A stretch of DNA of 64,000 nucleotides from Sphingobacterium sp. ML3W (lineage in GTDB: Bacteria; Bacteroidota; Bacteroidia; Sphingobacteriales; Sphingobacteriaceae). Where the stretch lies: positions 3,224,001 to 3,288,000 of the forward strand of contig NZ_CP009278.1 in NCBI RefSeq assembly GCF_000747525.1, given 5' to 3'. Each line of letters starts with the position of its first letter. Positions within the stretch are counted from its first letter, which is position 1. The translations under genes and the position numbers were made by a program. The notes under the pieces were generated by a model. That model ran no database searches. It had not been told where the DNA came from and worked only from the letters and a program-made list of their open reading frames with translations. Shown here in pieces: positions 21,484 through 31,639 of the stretch.

Positions 21484-21604
21484 AGCTTATCATTCTCTCT
21501 CTGGACCATCCTACAGGGATGGGCACATTTCTTCAAATGTTTCTTTTTGTTTCTAAAATATAAATCATGTGTATACGTAACGAGCTTCAATCTTGAATGC
21601 TCTA

Positions 21605-23137
<1,533 letters not shown>

Positions 23138-23377
23138 AATGAAGTGTAAGATCAAGACTATTTATAATAAATAGAATTGTCTTGTATTTTATTTCTGATT
23201 CTAAAATTGAACAGGTTGTTTTTTTTAACTTTCGTCGTTTCTCAACACTACTCGTTACGTTACATGATTATATTTTTAAAGAACTTTTTTCGCTTCCGCA
23301 TCTCGCTTCGGCTATATGATGTCGGCATTGCGCCGTTATCGATCTTGTTTTGATTCCCTTCGTTTCCGTTGGGACTG

Positions 23378-23407
23378 CAAAGGTAGAGATCTTTTTGGTA
23401 TATCCAA
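23378..23407 (-). promoter_or_regulatory. rRNA operon promoter, proximal
   Basis: On the minus strand TTG (23407-23405), a 19-bp spacer, then TACCTTTG (23385-23378). Both elements and the spacing match the Bacteroidota consensus exactly. The start point would be near 23373, about 235 bases before the 16S. Confidence 0.75.
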
Positions 23408-23526
23408 AATAAATGTGAAAATTTATTTTTGGAGACCTTTTCGATTTCTGCGTCTAAATAACATAGACCCTCTTTTTTTCAGTGTCAGCCCTTTCGGACC
23501 GACCGTTCCTCCCTTGCGGAGTGGTG

Positions 23527-23558
23527 CAAAGATAGACCATTTTTATAATCACTTCCAA
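23527..23558 (-). promoter_or_regulatory. rRNA operon promoter, distal
   Basis: On the minus strand TTTGG with TTG at 23558-23556, a 21-bp spacer, then TATCTTTG (23534-23527). It is a second exact consensus match, 149 bp upstream of the first, giving a tandem promoter arrangement. Confidence 0.7.
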
Positions 23559-23668
23559 ACGTTTTCTTGCTTATTTATTGAGAAAGGAGGTAACTTGCTG
23601 TATCATTGGATGATTTATTTCTGAAAGAGCCGAACTGAGGGCTGGATATCGACCAAAAAGCAGGTGCT

Positions 23669-24005
23669 ATGGCCGATCGCTCCTTTATCATGGCCGATCG
23701 CATGCTTCTTATAGTATCGCTATAGATAAGTATGGATGATTATCAATCGACTGGAATAGCAGATCACTCCTTATATATAGTATAAGCACTTATTGTCTCT
23801 CTGTAGAAATAAGTGTGAATGACTATAATAGACCGGAATAACCATTCACTTTTTATAATAGCATCCCTTACCTACTTATTCCATCGCTATAGGTTAAGTA
23901 TGGACTGACTATAATCAGACCAGAAGAGCAGCTAGCTTCTTTATAGATAGTATATAGTAAATACATATTGTACCGCTATAGATAAGCATGGACACAACAG
24001 CAGAT
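23669..24005. repeat. Degenerate tandem repeat, period 81-89 bp
   Basis: The module TCGCTATAGATAAGTATGG recurs in diverged form at 23717, about 23798, 23884 and 23973 (the last as CCGCTATAGATAAGCATGG), giving periods of 81, 86 and 89 bp. Between these, related blocks of the form GATCACTCCTTATA / CTAGCTTCTTTATA also recur. At the left edge ATGGCCGATCGC appears twice, at 23669 and 23690. Nothing in the array can encode protein. Confidence 0.65.
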
Positions 24006-24055
24006 ATTCAATATGCAGATCCTACTTGGATTATAACCTAAGTAATATGAACTAG

Positions 24056-24197
24056 GTACCAACTTCGGTATTAAAACAGGTGTAGACCAGAGATAGCTTG
24101 GTATTAGTAGGGGGTTAATAGGGATATACCCCTATTAACCCCCTACTAACCCCCTATAATCCCCCTCTTAATACACTATTAAATCTGAAGTTGGTAC
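24056..24197. repeat. Nested inverted repeat with four C-tracts (MITE-like)
   Basis: The outer arms are GTACCAACTTC... (24056-24074) and its near complement ending GAAGTTGGTAC (24179-24197). Inside is a perfect 19-bp stem (24105-24123 with 24130-24148) with a six-base loop. Overlapping the right arm, four C-tracts (24129-32, 24139-43, 24150-54, 24161-65) are separated by six-base spacers, so the minus strand carries a canonical G-quadruplex motif. No transposase and no clear target duplication is seen. Confidence 0.7.
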
Positions 24198-24661
24198 TAA
24201 TTTGATATCAACTTATTATCAAGATGATTTCCGAAACTTATTAATCACCTAAAAGGATTCCATATTACTGCACGTTATGGATACCATGATAACCATCCCT
24301 ATAAATGAAAAAATAAACCATCCACTATTTATAGGTCATAGCAACATGAAAGTATTAAGAAGAAATACGAATGAAATATATTCAGTAAAGAGGTATAGGA
24401 TAAAAAATACTAGGTTAGGATAACCAAATCAAGAGCGCCTCAAAAAGCTATACAAATCAAACGATATATAGTTGGTCCCATTAACCCTAAAAAAGATTAT
24501 CTCTTTCGGAATCTTAAAGTAATACTAATTTCTAAAATCGTTCGATGAACCTTCAGACAACATAGATTACAAAAGAAAATGACCGAAATATTAAGCTTCA
24601 ATAGAACTCCGTACTACATTTTTACATAACTTTAATCGCTAAGGGAAAACAATAAAATACT

Positions 24662-25495
24662 TTGAAAGAAATTTTTAAAATATATCAACTCGATGCCGCA
24701 GAGGCAGACCGCATCGCAGATAGCGAAAACAATTTGCATCATCATGATTTCGAAGAGTTGATTATTGGCACAGAAGGTCAATTGGAACATTTTATAGATT
24801 TCAAATCTGAAATTTTTGTGGCTCCATTTATCAGCTTTGTAAGCAAGGGAAAGATACATCGTGTTAAACCGCAGCCTAGAGCAGGGAAATGTCAATTTTG
24901 GGTTTTACGATTCAAAAGTGAATTCATTCCAGAAACAACATTCCAACTGTATAATCATTTTCATGACCACGCGACCTTTAGTATCGAGTCCTCCCCTTGC
25001 TTTCAACGATTGGTTACAGTTTCACAAATGATAGCAGATGAGATGCAGACAAAAAATGCCGACCTGGGCATTGTTCGTCAATTACTAAGTACGTTATTTA
25101 CCATGATTGAATCCGAATATAGGAAACAGTTTCCAGAAGGCTTACTTGCCCCATCGAATACCAGTACTACTTTCAAGAATTTTTTAACCATACTAGAGGA
25201 GAACTACCACCGTCCGGAATCGGTCAATTTCTATGCTGAAAAACTTTTCATGAGCGCCCGCGCCCTCAACCTTATCTGTCATCAAATATTGCAACAGAGT
25301 GTTTCCGAAATCATTGAAACCAGAAAGTTAATTGAAGCCAAGAGTTTATTGATGAATACCGACAAAACAATTTCAGAAATAGGTTTTGAACTTGGTTATA
25401 CCGATAAAGCCTACTTTGCAACTGTTTTTAAAAGGAAATCTGGACAAACACCTACAGACTTTAGAAATGACATGAAGAAGATAATTTCCAAATAA
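24662..25495 (+). CDS. AraC-family transcriptional regulator
   Basis: A 277-residue regulator. Residues 1-130 are cupin-like (HHHDFEELIIGTEGQ, then FVSKGKIHRVKPQ), the usual ligand-sensing part. The C-terminal 100 residues are the double helix-turn-helix domain, ending with SEIGFELGYTDKAYFATVFK and KSGQTPTDFRN. The start is TTG at 24662; no ATG is available before the conserved part. It lies 105 bp upstream of the dioxygenase gene in the same orientation and probably controls it, as this arrangement is common, but no operator is evident. Confidence 0.92.
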   Translation: MKEIFKIYQLDAAEADRIADSENNLHHHDFEELIIGTEGQLEHFIDFKSEIFVAPFISFVSKGKIHRVKPQPRAGKCQFWVLRFKSEFIPETTFQLYNHFHDHATFSIESSPCFQRLVTVSQMIADEMQTKNADLGIVRQLLSTLFTMIESEYRKQFPEGLLAPSNTSTTFKNFLTILEENYHRPESVNFYAEKLFMSARALNLICHQILQQSVSEIIETRKLIEAKSLLMNTDKTISEIGFELGYTDKAYFATVFKRKSGQTPTDFRNDMKKIISK

Positions 25496-25600
25496 CACAA
25501 CTTTCTTTCCGATAAACAATACCCACTCCATCAGATAAAACTGATATTTGTATGTCGTGTTTGAACACTCCAAAACGACAAAAGATATTAGGAGTAAAAA

Positions 25601-26485
25601 ATGACTAGAAAACAAATGATAACCGCTATGGCTGCAATCCCTTTCGCAGGAGCTGCTTTAAAAGTAAGTTCCCTACATGATCTATCTAAATCTTTCCAAG
25701 CAACGGAAAAATTTCCAGTTTTATTTTTGGGACATGGCAGTCCTATGATTGCAATTGAAGAAAACGAGTTTGTTGACGGATTCAGAAATATAGGAAAGAC
25801 ATTTGACACACCAAAGGCAATCTTAGTAATTTCTGCTCATTGGGAAACACAGGGTACTTTCGTGACAGCAATGGAGAATCCACCAACAATTCATGATTTC
25901 GGCGGATTTCCTCAAGCGTTATTTGATGTACAATACCCTGCCCCTGGTAGTCCTTCATTGGCACAAGAAACGAAAAGAATTATCACAAAAGCAGATGTCC
26001 TACTTGATGACAAATGGGGGCTTGACCACGGTGCATGGTCCGTTGTCAGACACCTATACCCCAATGCTACTGTTCCAGTTATACAAATGAGCATTGATTA
26101 TACCAAACCCGCATCTTATCATTACGCTTTAGCGAAAGAGTTAGCTTCTCTGCGTCAGAAAGGTGTTTTAATAATTGGAAGTGGCAATATGGTTCATAAC
26201 TTACGTATGGTGGCATGGGATAAATTGAACGAATCTGGATTTGCGTGGGACTGGGCACAGGAGGCTAAAGAAAAAATGAAAGGATATATTTTAGATGGTG
26301 ATCACAATTCCTTAATAGATTTCAAAAACCAAGGGAAAGCTTTCGAATTAGCAATCCCGACACCAGAGCACTATTTACCATTAATTTACAGCTTAGCCTT
26401 AAAAGAGCAGCACGATGAGCTCATGTTGTTTAATGACAACTCTGTTGGCGGGTCACTAGCCATGACTTCACTTAAGATAGGTTAA
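25601..26485 (+). CDS. DODA-type extradiol dioxygenase (YgiD family)
   Basis: A 294-residue zinc or iron ring-cleavage dioxygenase family protein. Metal-site segments are FLGHGSPMIA, ISAHWETQG, HDFGGFP and LDHGAWSVVRHLYP, and IIGSGNMVHNLR follows; this is the class III/LigB fold of 4,5-DOPA dioxygenase. Before the domain there is a leader of about 37 residues with a hydrophobic stretch (MITAMAAIPFAGAALKV), absent from cytoplasmic E. coli YgiD, which suggests export to the periplasm. The natural substrate is unknown. It follows an AraC regulator. Confidence 0.88.
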   Translation: MTRKQMITAMAAIPFAGAALKVSSLHDLSKSFQATEKFPVLFLGHGSPMIAIEENEFVDGFRNIGKTFDTPKAILVISAHWETQGTFVTAMENPPTIHDFGGFPQALFDVQYPAPGSPSLAQETKRIITKADVLLDDKWGLDHGAWSVVRHLYPNATVPVIQMSIDYTKPASYHYALAKELASLRQKGVLIIGSGNMVHNLRMVAWDKLNESGFAWDWAQEAKEKMKGYILDGDHNSLIDFKNQGKAFELAIPTPEHYLPLIYSLALKEQHDELMLFNDNSVGGSLAMTSLKIG

Positions 26486-26574
26486 TTGTTATTCTTAAAA
26501 AATGAATATAAAAAAGCAGCTAAAAAGAGGCCGCTCATATCAAAATGAAATAACTTATATTCGCTACTCATTCG

Positions 26575-26874
26575 ATGATAGGAAATATGAATAAATCCAA
26601 ACCAACCATTTCAATAGAATACTGTCCAAAATGCAATTGGATGTTACGCGCAGCTTATATGGCACAAGAGTTACTCAGCACTTTTACGGAAGATGTTCAC
26701 GGTGTCTTATTGATTCCAAGTGAAATTGCAGGAAAATACACCATTTCTAGTGACGGATACACGCTATTTGATCGTAAGGGTATGGGCAGATTTCCTGAAG
26801 TAAAAGAGTTGAAACAACTGGTGAGGGATCATATTAACCCGAATAAGGATCTGGGACACTCAGAAAAAAAATAA
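26575..26874 (+). CDS. SelT/SelW/SelH (Rdx) family protein
   Basis: A 99-residue thioredoxin-like protein. The redox motif is EYCPKCNWMLRAAYMAQEL, with CxxC where animal selenoproteins W have CxxU. GVLLIPSEIAGKYTI and the DRKGMGRFPE segment fit the Rdx family. The role in bacteria is not settled; a cytoplasmic thiol-redox function is inferred. ATG at 26575 or at 26587 (four residues shorter) could be the start. Confidence 0.85.
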   Translation: MIGNMNKSKPTISIEYCPKCNWMLRAAYMAQELLSTFTEDVHGVLLIPSEIAGKYTISSDGYTLFDRKGMGRFPEVKELKQLVRDHINPNKDLGHSEKK

Positions 26875-26950
26875 AATAATTTTGTAACTTCATGAAATTC
26901 TAAAACTATAACGGAATAATTCTGTTGAATAACTTAAAGAATAAAATATC

Positions 26951-27412
26951 ATGAAAAGAAACATCATAGGTCTATTCATATTTGTGGCAATGCTTTCGGC
27001 TTGTCAAAATAAAACACAAACTAAAGAAAAAGCTGAATCTGGAAATACCCCAGTAGAAGTTAAACAAGATAGTTTATTTTACGATGAGCATAACACAAAA
27101 AATTCAGTAGACTGGGCTGGTACTTATGAAGGTACGTTACCTTGTGCTGATTGCTCAGGAATTCACGTCATTATTACACTAAAATCTGATGATACATATG
27201 AAAAATCAGAACAATATCTTGAAAAAGGAGACCCCATAAAAGTAACTGGTCAATTCACTTGGACACCCGATGGAGGATCAATAATAATACAAGAAAAAGA
27301 TCGGGAGACAAAATATAGAGTTGGAGAAGGTATCATGAAAATGTTAGATATGCAAGGCAAAGAGGTACAAGGAGAGCTTGCAGAATTTTATGACTTGAAA
27401 AAAATAAAATAG
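26951..27412 (+). CDS. NlpE-like copper-resistance lipoprotein
   Basis: A 153-residue lipoprotein. The lipobox is MLSACQNK, so Cys18 would be lipidated. The mature part has the NlpE N-terminal motif DWAGTYEGTLPCADCSGIHV, including its CxxC, and ends with a short barrel-like section. E. coli NlpE senses surface and copper stress through Cpx, but this protein has only the N-terminal domain, so only general envelope function is inferred. ATG start at 26951; a hairpin terminator follows. Confidence 0.85.
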   Translation: MKRNIIGLFIFVAMLSACQNKTQTKEKAESGNTPVEVKQDSLFYDEHNTKNSVDWAGTYEGTLPCADCSGIHVIITLKSDDTYEKSEQYLEKGDPIKVTGQFTWTPDGGSIIIQEKDRETKYRVGEGIMKMLDMQGKEVQGELAEFYDLKKIK

Positions 27413-27485
27413 TAAGCATCCAAATCCGATAAATAAAATTACTAATCCTTACTATCGGTTTAGATTTTAAAACACTTTTTTTAAT

Positions 27486-27518
27486 AAAAAATCTCCTGAT
27501 AAATATCAGGAGATTTTT
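27486..27518. terminator. Bidirectional terminator
   Basis: A perfect 14-bp stem (27486-27499/500 with 27505-27518), loop AAAT, flanked by A5 and T5. It lies between the convergent NlpE-like and M16 protease genes and serves both. Confidence 0.85.
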
Positions 27519-27536
27519 ATTTGAAATAGAAAATAT

Positions 27537-30392
27537 CTACTTAGCGTCTGGTAATAGAATAAATTCGAACATACGGTCTTCTTTCAGATATTTTTCAGCT
27601 ACAGCTTTTACACTTTCTACTGAAACTTGATTTAGATCTTCTAATTTCCGCTGTATTGCTGTGACATCCTCCTGGTTTTGATATGATCCTGACAGATAAT
27701 TTGTCCAAAAACCATTTTCTTTCAACTGTAATTCAAGCTGACGTTTTTGCTCAATGACAAATTTTTCAATATCCTCCTTGATAGGGCCATCTTTCTTGAT
27801 CTTTGATACCTCATCAACAGCCGATTTAATCAATACATCCACCTTATCGGGAGCCGTTCCAAAGCCGATTCCGAAACTATAACGTGCGCGTGGCAATTTA
27901 CTATAGCTTGCTGAAGCTCCTACGCTATAAACTCCACTTTCAGCTTCACGAAGACGCTCCAATAATTTGATTGTCAAAATGCTTTCTAAAGCATCCATGT
28001 TGACATTTTCTAATTCACTGTACGTGTAATCGCCGTAATACGCCAATTGCACAGACGCTTTATCCTCCTTACCTTTTTGCACAACAACGCGATTACCTTT
28101 CGCTGGTTCTGTTAATGCCAAATCTTTGTATGATTCCTTTCTCCCCAAATTAGGTAATGCCGCTAAATAATTTTCAAGATAAGGCTTAATTTCTTCTTCT
28201 GTAAAAGATCCTACAATCGTAAATGTAAAATCCGATGCATCAGCAAATCGTTCCTTATAAATTTCGAAGGCACGATTTTTATCGATGGTCTTTATTAATT
28301 CCACCGTTGCATTTTTCCTTCTAATATTATCCCCATACAACGCTTCCTTAATTTTATCTGAGAAAACATTAGATGGGTTACTCTCTCGGTTTTCCAAACT
28401 TCCCACGGAGCGCGCGATAATGCTTTGGTAAACATCATTATCCAATCGTGGTTCTGTAAAATAGCCATAAATCAACTCAAATGCATTCTTCAGTCCCTCT
28501 TTATCCGAGCTACCATATAAACCTTCATATCTTTCTGAAATATATGGCGTGATCGCAATATTTTTACCTGTCAAATATTTTTGAAGTTCTACATTATTCA
28601 ATTGACCAAGACCACTTGCGTCAACTAAACCTGCAGCATTACTTGCGGAATAATAATCTTGATCCGGATATAATGATGAACCTCCGGCACTAAATGCCGA
28701 AATTCTTATCTCATCATTTTTGAAATTGGTAGGTTTTAAAATAACTTTGACTCCATTGCTTAACGTCATTTCTTTAACATGGATATCCTTTAATTCCTGA
28801 GTAGAAACAATAGATCCCTTTACAGGTTCCTTCGCTAATAATGGCAGTTTGGACACCTTATCTTCATAGGCAGTCAAACTTTGAGATTCCACTTCTTTTA
28901 TCCAAGTATTAATTGTTTGTTCCGCAGGTAAAGTAGCCTTATCTTTCTCCGGCCCCATAATGATGACATCGCGATTCAAATCTGTATAATATTTCGAAAT
29001 CAATGCGTTGACTTCTTTTAATGTCAATGTTGGCAAAAGTTGCTTCGTAATTTTATAACTATCCTCATTACTTAAGGCCGCATCATCTTTTAAGAAGTTA
29101 TTCAAATAGCGACTCACATAGCTATCTGATTTTTTCTTACTCTTTTCTATGTAAGCTGTTTCATTAGCTTTATTCATCGATATGACTGCTCTATCCAATT
29201 CAGACGCGGTGAATCCAAACTTTTGAATTCGCTCAAACTCTGTCATCATCTTTTTGAAGCCCACTTCCAATTGATTTGGCTTTGGAACCACCATCAGTGA
29301 AAACACATCCAATCCAGCTATGAAACCTGATATGCTACCACCAGCTTGCATAAAGGGAGCATCTGCCTGTTGCATAATTTCAGAAAAACGCTCTGCGACC
29401 ATGGTGTTAAACGCCGAAATCAACAATTGGGTCCTGTAATCCTTTACCGTAACCGTTTTCTCTTCTTTACTCTTAATCATGATCTGAGCAACTGTATAAG
29501 GAAGTTCAGGGTCGGTAATCGCTATAAATTGATTCTTATTGAGCAAGTCAACACTGTATTTAGTGCGTTCCAATTTCTTTACAGGAGTTTTCAAATCCGA
29601 AAACAGCGCTTTAACACGCTCCTCCATATCTTTAACATCAATATCGCCTACAATAATAATAGATTGCAGATCTGGTCTATACCAGTCCTGATGAAATTTA
29701 CGGATAGTTTCCGGATTAAAAGTTGTAATGATCTTCTCCGTTCCAATAGGCAATCGTTTGGAATAACGAGAACCATTCAAAACGATGGGGAAATATTGAT
29801 CTTGCAAACGCTGGCCAACACCACGTCCACCACGCATTTCCTGCATCACAATACCACGTTCCTTATCAATTTCTTCCGTCGTCAACAAAGCATCTTGTGC
29901 CCAGTCACGCATCACTTGCAATCCATTTTTCAATAACTCAGGGTCGTCTGATGGAATGGGCAATTGATAGACAGTTTCGTCAAAACCTGTATACGCATTA
30001 AGGTCTGAACCAAATCTTACCCCTGCTTTTTGAAGGTAATCGACTAATTCATTTTTTGGAAAATGTTTTAATCCATTGAAGTTCATATGCTCCAAAAAAT
30101 GTGCTAGACCGAGTTGATCTTCAGTCTCTAAAATAGAACCTACTTTATTCGCCAAATACATGGTAACCCTTTTTTCGGGTTCTACATTACGGCGTATATA
30201 ATAGGTGAAACCATTTTTAAGTTTTCCTTTAACTACCTCATTGTCAAATGGAAGATTTTGATTCCAGTTAACGGTGTCCTGTGCTAAAATCGCTCTCGCT
30301 TCAGCACGAAATGATGTTGCCGCTGTACTTGGGGTCGTACAATAAAGAGATGGCAACAAAAATGTTAATGCAATTGGTTTAATAAATCTCAT
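27537..30392 (-). CDS. M16-family zinc protease (insulinase/PqqL type)
   Basis: A 951-residue exported peptidase with two M16 halves. The inverted zinc motif HFLEH is at 98-102, with the distal Glu in the following VMQEMRGG segment. The second half, from about residue 520, keeps the fold without HxxEH, as is usual for the inactive partner domain. A hydrophobic N-terminal stretch (IALTFLLPSLYC) is a signal sequence. The architecture is that of PqqL-like periplasmic proteases, which cut peptides inside a closed chamber. It is a single gene, divergent from xerD. Confidence 0.92.
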   Translation of the reverse strand: MRFIKPIALTFLLPSLYCTTPSTAATSFRAEARAILAQDTVNWNQNLPFDNEVVKGKLKNGFTYYIRRNVEPEKRVTMYLANKVGSILETEDQLGLAHFLEHMNFNGLKHFPKNELVDYLQKAGVRFGSDLNAYTGFDETVYQLPIPSDDPELLKNGLQVMRDWAQDALLTTEEIDKERGIVMQEMRGGRGVGQRLQDQYFPIVLNGSRYSKRLPIGTEKIITTFNPETIRKFHQDWYRPDLQSIIIVGDIDVKDMEERVKALFSDLKTPVKKLERTKYSVDLLNKNQFIAITDPELPYTVAQIMIKSKEEKTVTVKDYRTQLLISAFNTMVAERFSEIMQQADAPFMQAGGSISGFIAGLDVFSLMVVPKPNQLEVGFKKMMTEFERIQKFGFTASELDRAVISMNKANETAYIEKSKKKSDSYVSRYLNNFLKDDAALSNEDSYKITKQLLPTLTLKEVNALISKYYTDLNRDVIIMGPEKDKATLPAEQTINTWIKEVESQSLTAYEDKVSKLPLLAKEPVKGSIVSTQELKDIHVKEMTLSNGVKVILKPTNFKNDEIRISAFSAGGSSLYPDQDYYSASNAAGLVDASGLGQLNNVELQKYLTGKNIAITPYISERYEGLYGSSDKEGLKNAFELIYGYFTEPRLDNDVYQSIIARSVGSLENRESNPSNVFSDKIKEALYGDNIRRKNATVELIKTIDKNRAFEIYKERFADASDFTFTIVGSFTEEEIKPYLENYLAALPNLGRKESYKDLALTEPAKGNRVVVQKGKEDKASVQLAYYGDYTYSELENVNMDALESILTIKLLERLREAESGVYSVGASASYSKLPRARYSFGIGFGTAPDKVDVLIKSAVDEVSKIKKDGPIKEDIEKFVIEQKRQLELQLKENGFWTNYLSGSYQNQEDVTAIQRKLEDLNQVSVESVKAVAEKYLKEDRMFEFILLPDAK

Positions 30393-30467
30393 GTTTTTGA
30401 TTTACCTTAAATAATTAATTTAGTTTGTTTTATAAAATTAGTGCTCGAAATTACAATTAATCTATTG

Positions 30468-30475
30468 TATTTTTG
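30468..30475 (+). promoter_or_regulatory. -7 box of xerD
   Basis: TATTTTTG matches TAnnTTTG and ends 6 bases before the xerD ATG at 30482, so the transcript would start at or next to the start codon. No -33 TTG at 19-21 bp is evident. Confidence 0.4.
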
Positions 30476-30481
30476 TTATTC

Positions 30482-31387
30482 ATGATAGAAGAAAATAATT
30501 GGTTGCATTTAAAGAAGAATTTCGAACGTTTTTTAAAATTTGAGCGTGGACTATCCGACAATTCTATTGAAGCGTATCTAAATGATGTATCTAAATTAGA
30601 GGTATATAGTGATGAGCATAATTTGACTCTCCAGCAACTCACAAATAAAGATTTACAACGTTTTCTAATCTGGATCAATAACTTTGGTATTTCCCCATTT
30701 ACCCAATCGCGCCTCCTATCTGGGCTCAAAACCTTTTACAATTTCTTACTCTTGGAGTACGACTGGGAAAGCAATCCTGTAGAGTTGATACAAGCACCGC
30801 GTATGGCCAGGAAGATACCAAGTGTTCTGAATATACAAGAAATCGATCAACTTATCAATGCAATAGACCTTTCAACCGCCGAAGGAATGCGCAACAAGAC
30901 TATCATTGAGGTATTATATGGTTGTGGCCTTCGAGTCTCTGAATTGGTTGGTCTAAAAATATCTAATCTCTATCTCGATGTCGAATTTATTAAAGTGGAA
31001 GGAAAAGGGAATAAAGAACGTTTGATACCGATAGGTAGCCAGGCAATTAAACATTTAAAAATATACCTCGACGAAGTTAGGCTGCATATCAAAAACAAAC
31101 CAGGGCAAGAGGATTATGTTTTTCTTAATAAAAGAGGTGCCGCATTGTCACGTGTGATGGTGTTTATTATGATAAAAGAATTAGCAAGTAAAATTGGGCT
31201 TCAAAAAAACATAAGTCCTCATACCTTTCGACACAGTTTTGCCTCACATCTGGTAGAAGGTGGTGCCGATTTACGTGCTGTCCAAGATATGTTGGGCCAT
31301 GAAAGCATTACCACTACCGAAATCTATACCCATATTGACCGAGATTACCTTCAAAGCGTTATCACGCAATATCATCCCCGCTCCTAA
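30482..31387 (+). CDS. xerD: Site-specific tyrosine recombinase XerD
   Basis: A 301-residue tyrosine recombinase that resolves chromosome dimers at dif with a partner Xer protein. The N-terminal SAM-like domain has FLKFERGLSDNSIEAYLNDV. Catalytic residues are visible: Arg in YGCGLRVSELVGLK, the Lys in VEGKGNKERLIP, His-x-x-Arg in HTFRHSFASHLV, His in LGHESITTTEIYTH, and the Tyr in EIYTHID. The length fits XerC/D rather than an integrase. I use the ATG at 30482 and not an upstream TTG, because the -7 box overlaps the TTG. XerC cannot be fully excluded. Confidence 0.92.
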   Translation: MIEENNWLHLKKNFERFLKFERGLSDNSIEAYLNDVSKLEVYSDEHNLTLQQLTNKDLQRFLIWINNFGISPFTQSRLLSGLKTFYNFLLLEYDWESNPVELIQAPRMARKIPSVLNIQEIDQLINAIDLSTAEGMRNKTIIEVLYGCGLRVSELVGLKISNLYLDVEFIKVEGKGNKERLIPIGSQAIKHLKIYLDEVRLHIKNKPGQEDYVFLNKRGAALSRVMVFIMIKELASKIGLQKNISPHTFRHSFASHLVEGGADLRAVQDMLGHESITTTEIYTHIDRDYLQSVITQYHPRS

Positions 31388-31566
31388 TAGCATCGTAACC
31401 TATTCAGAAACCCTAAAATCTCTACTTTATCTTTAAAGTTAGCTGACTAATTGCGTAATCCCCGTTTCATTTCGATTATCATTTGGAACAATGCCAGGAT
31501 TCAAGAAAATAAAATGCTTCTCATTCGTATCGAAAAACGGCATAAATGACGACTTTTAAAATTATA

Positions 31567-31613
31567 TACAACATTGTTGCATTATTATTTTAATTTAATG
31601 CAACAATGTTGTA
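31567..31613. promoter_or_regulatory. Palindromic operator, Fur/Zur-like, before TonB receptor gene
   Basis: TACAACATTGTTGCATT (31567-31583) and AATGCAACAATGTTGTA (31597-31613) form a perfect 17-bp inverted repeat with a 13-bp spacer. Each arm is itself a small palindrome (CAAC-ATT-GTTG). The right arm runs into TATTTTTG (31612-31619), an exact -7 box, so a bound protein would block transcription. It ends 26 bases before the ATG. This layout resembles paired sites for a Fur-family repressor; which metal is not shown. Confidence 0.6.
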
Positions 31614-31639
31614 TTTTTGAAGCGTAATTTAATTTAAGC

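Larger units (their letters stand above)
23560..24661. other. 1.1-kb gene desert upstream of the rRNA operon
   Basis: No coding frame of credible composition is present on either strand. The region holds a degenerate tandem repeat (23669-24005) and a nested inverted repeat with C-tracts (24056-24197). From 24200 to 24661 I see only AT-rich sequence with scattered short repeats, ending at the TTG start of the AraC gene. Confidence 0.7.

Noticed and set aside
23316..23624. 102-codon open frame on the plus strand upstream of 16S
   Set aside because: It crosses both rRNA promoters in antisense, and the peptide is Phe/Arg rich without any family pattern.
23669..24005. Repeat array as a CRISPR locus
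   Set aside because: Repeats are long, diverged and without unique spacers of constant length, and no cas gene is in the window.
29346..29936. 196-codon open frame on the plus strand inside the M16 protease gene
   Set aside because: Antisense shadow; the M16 motifs on the other strand are convincing.
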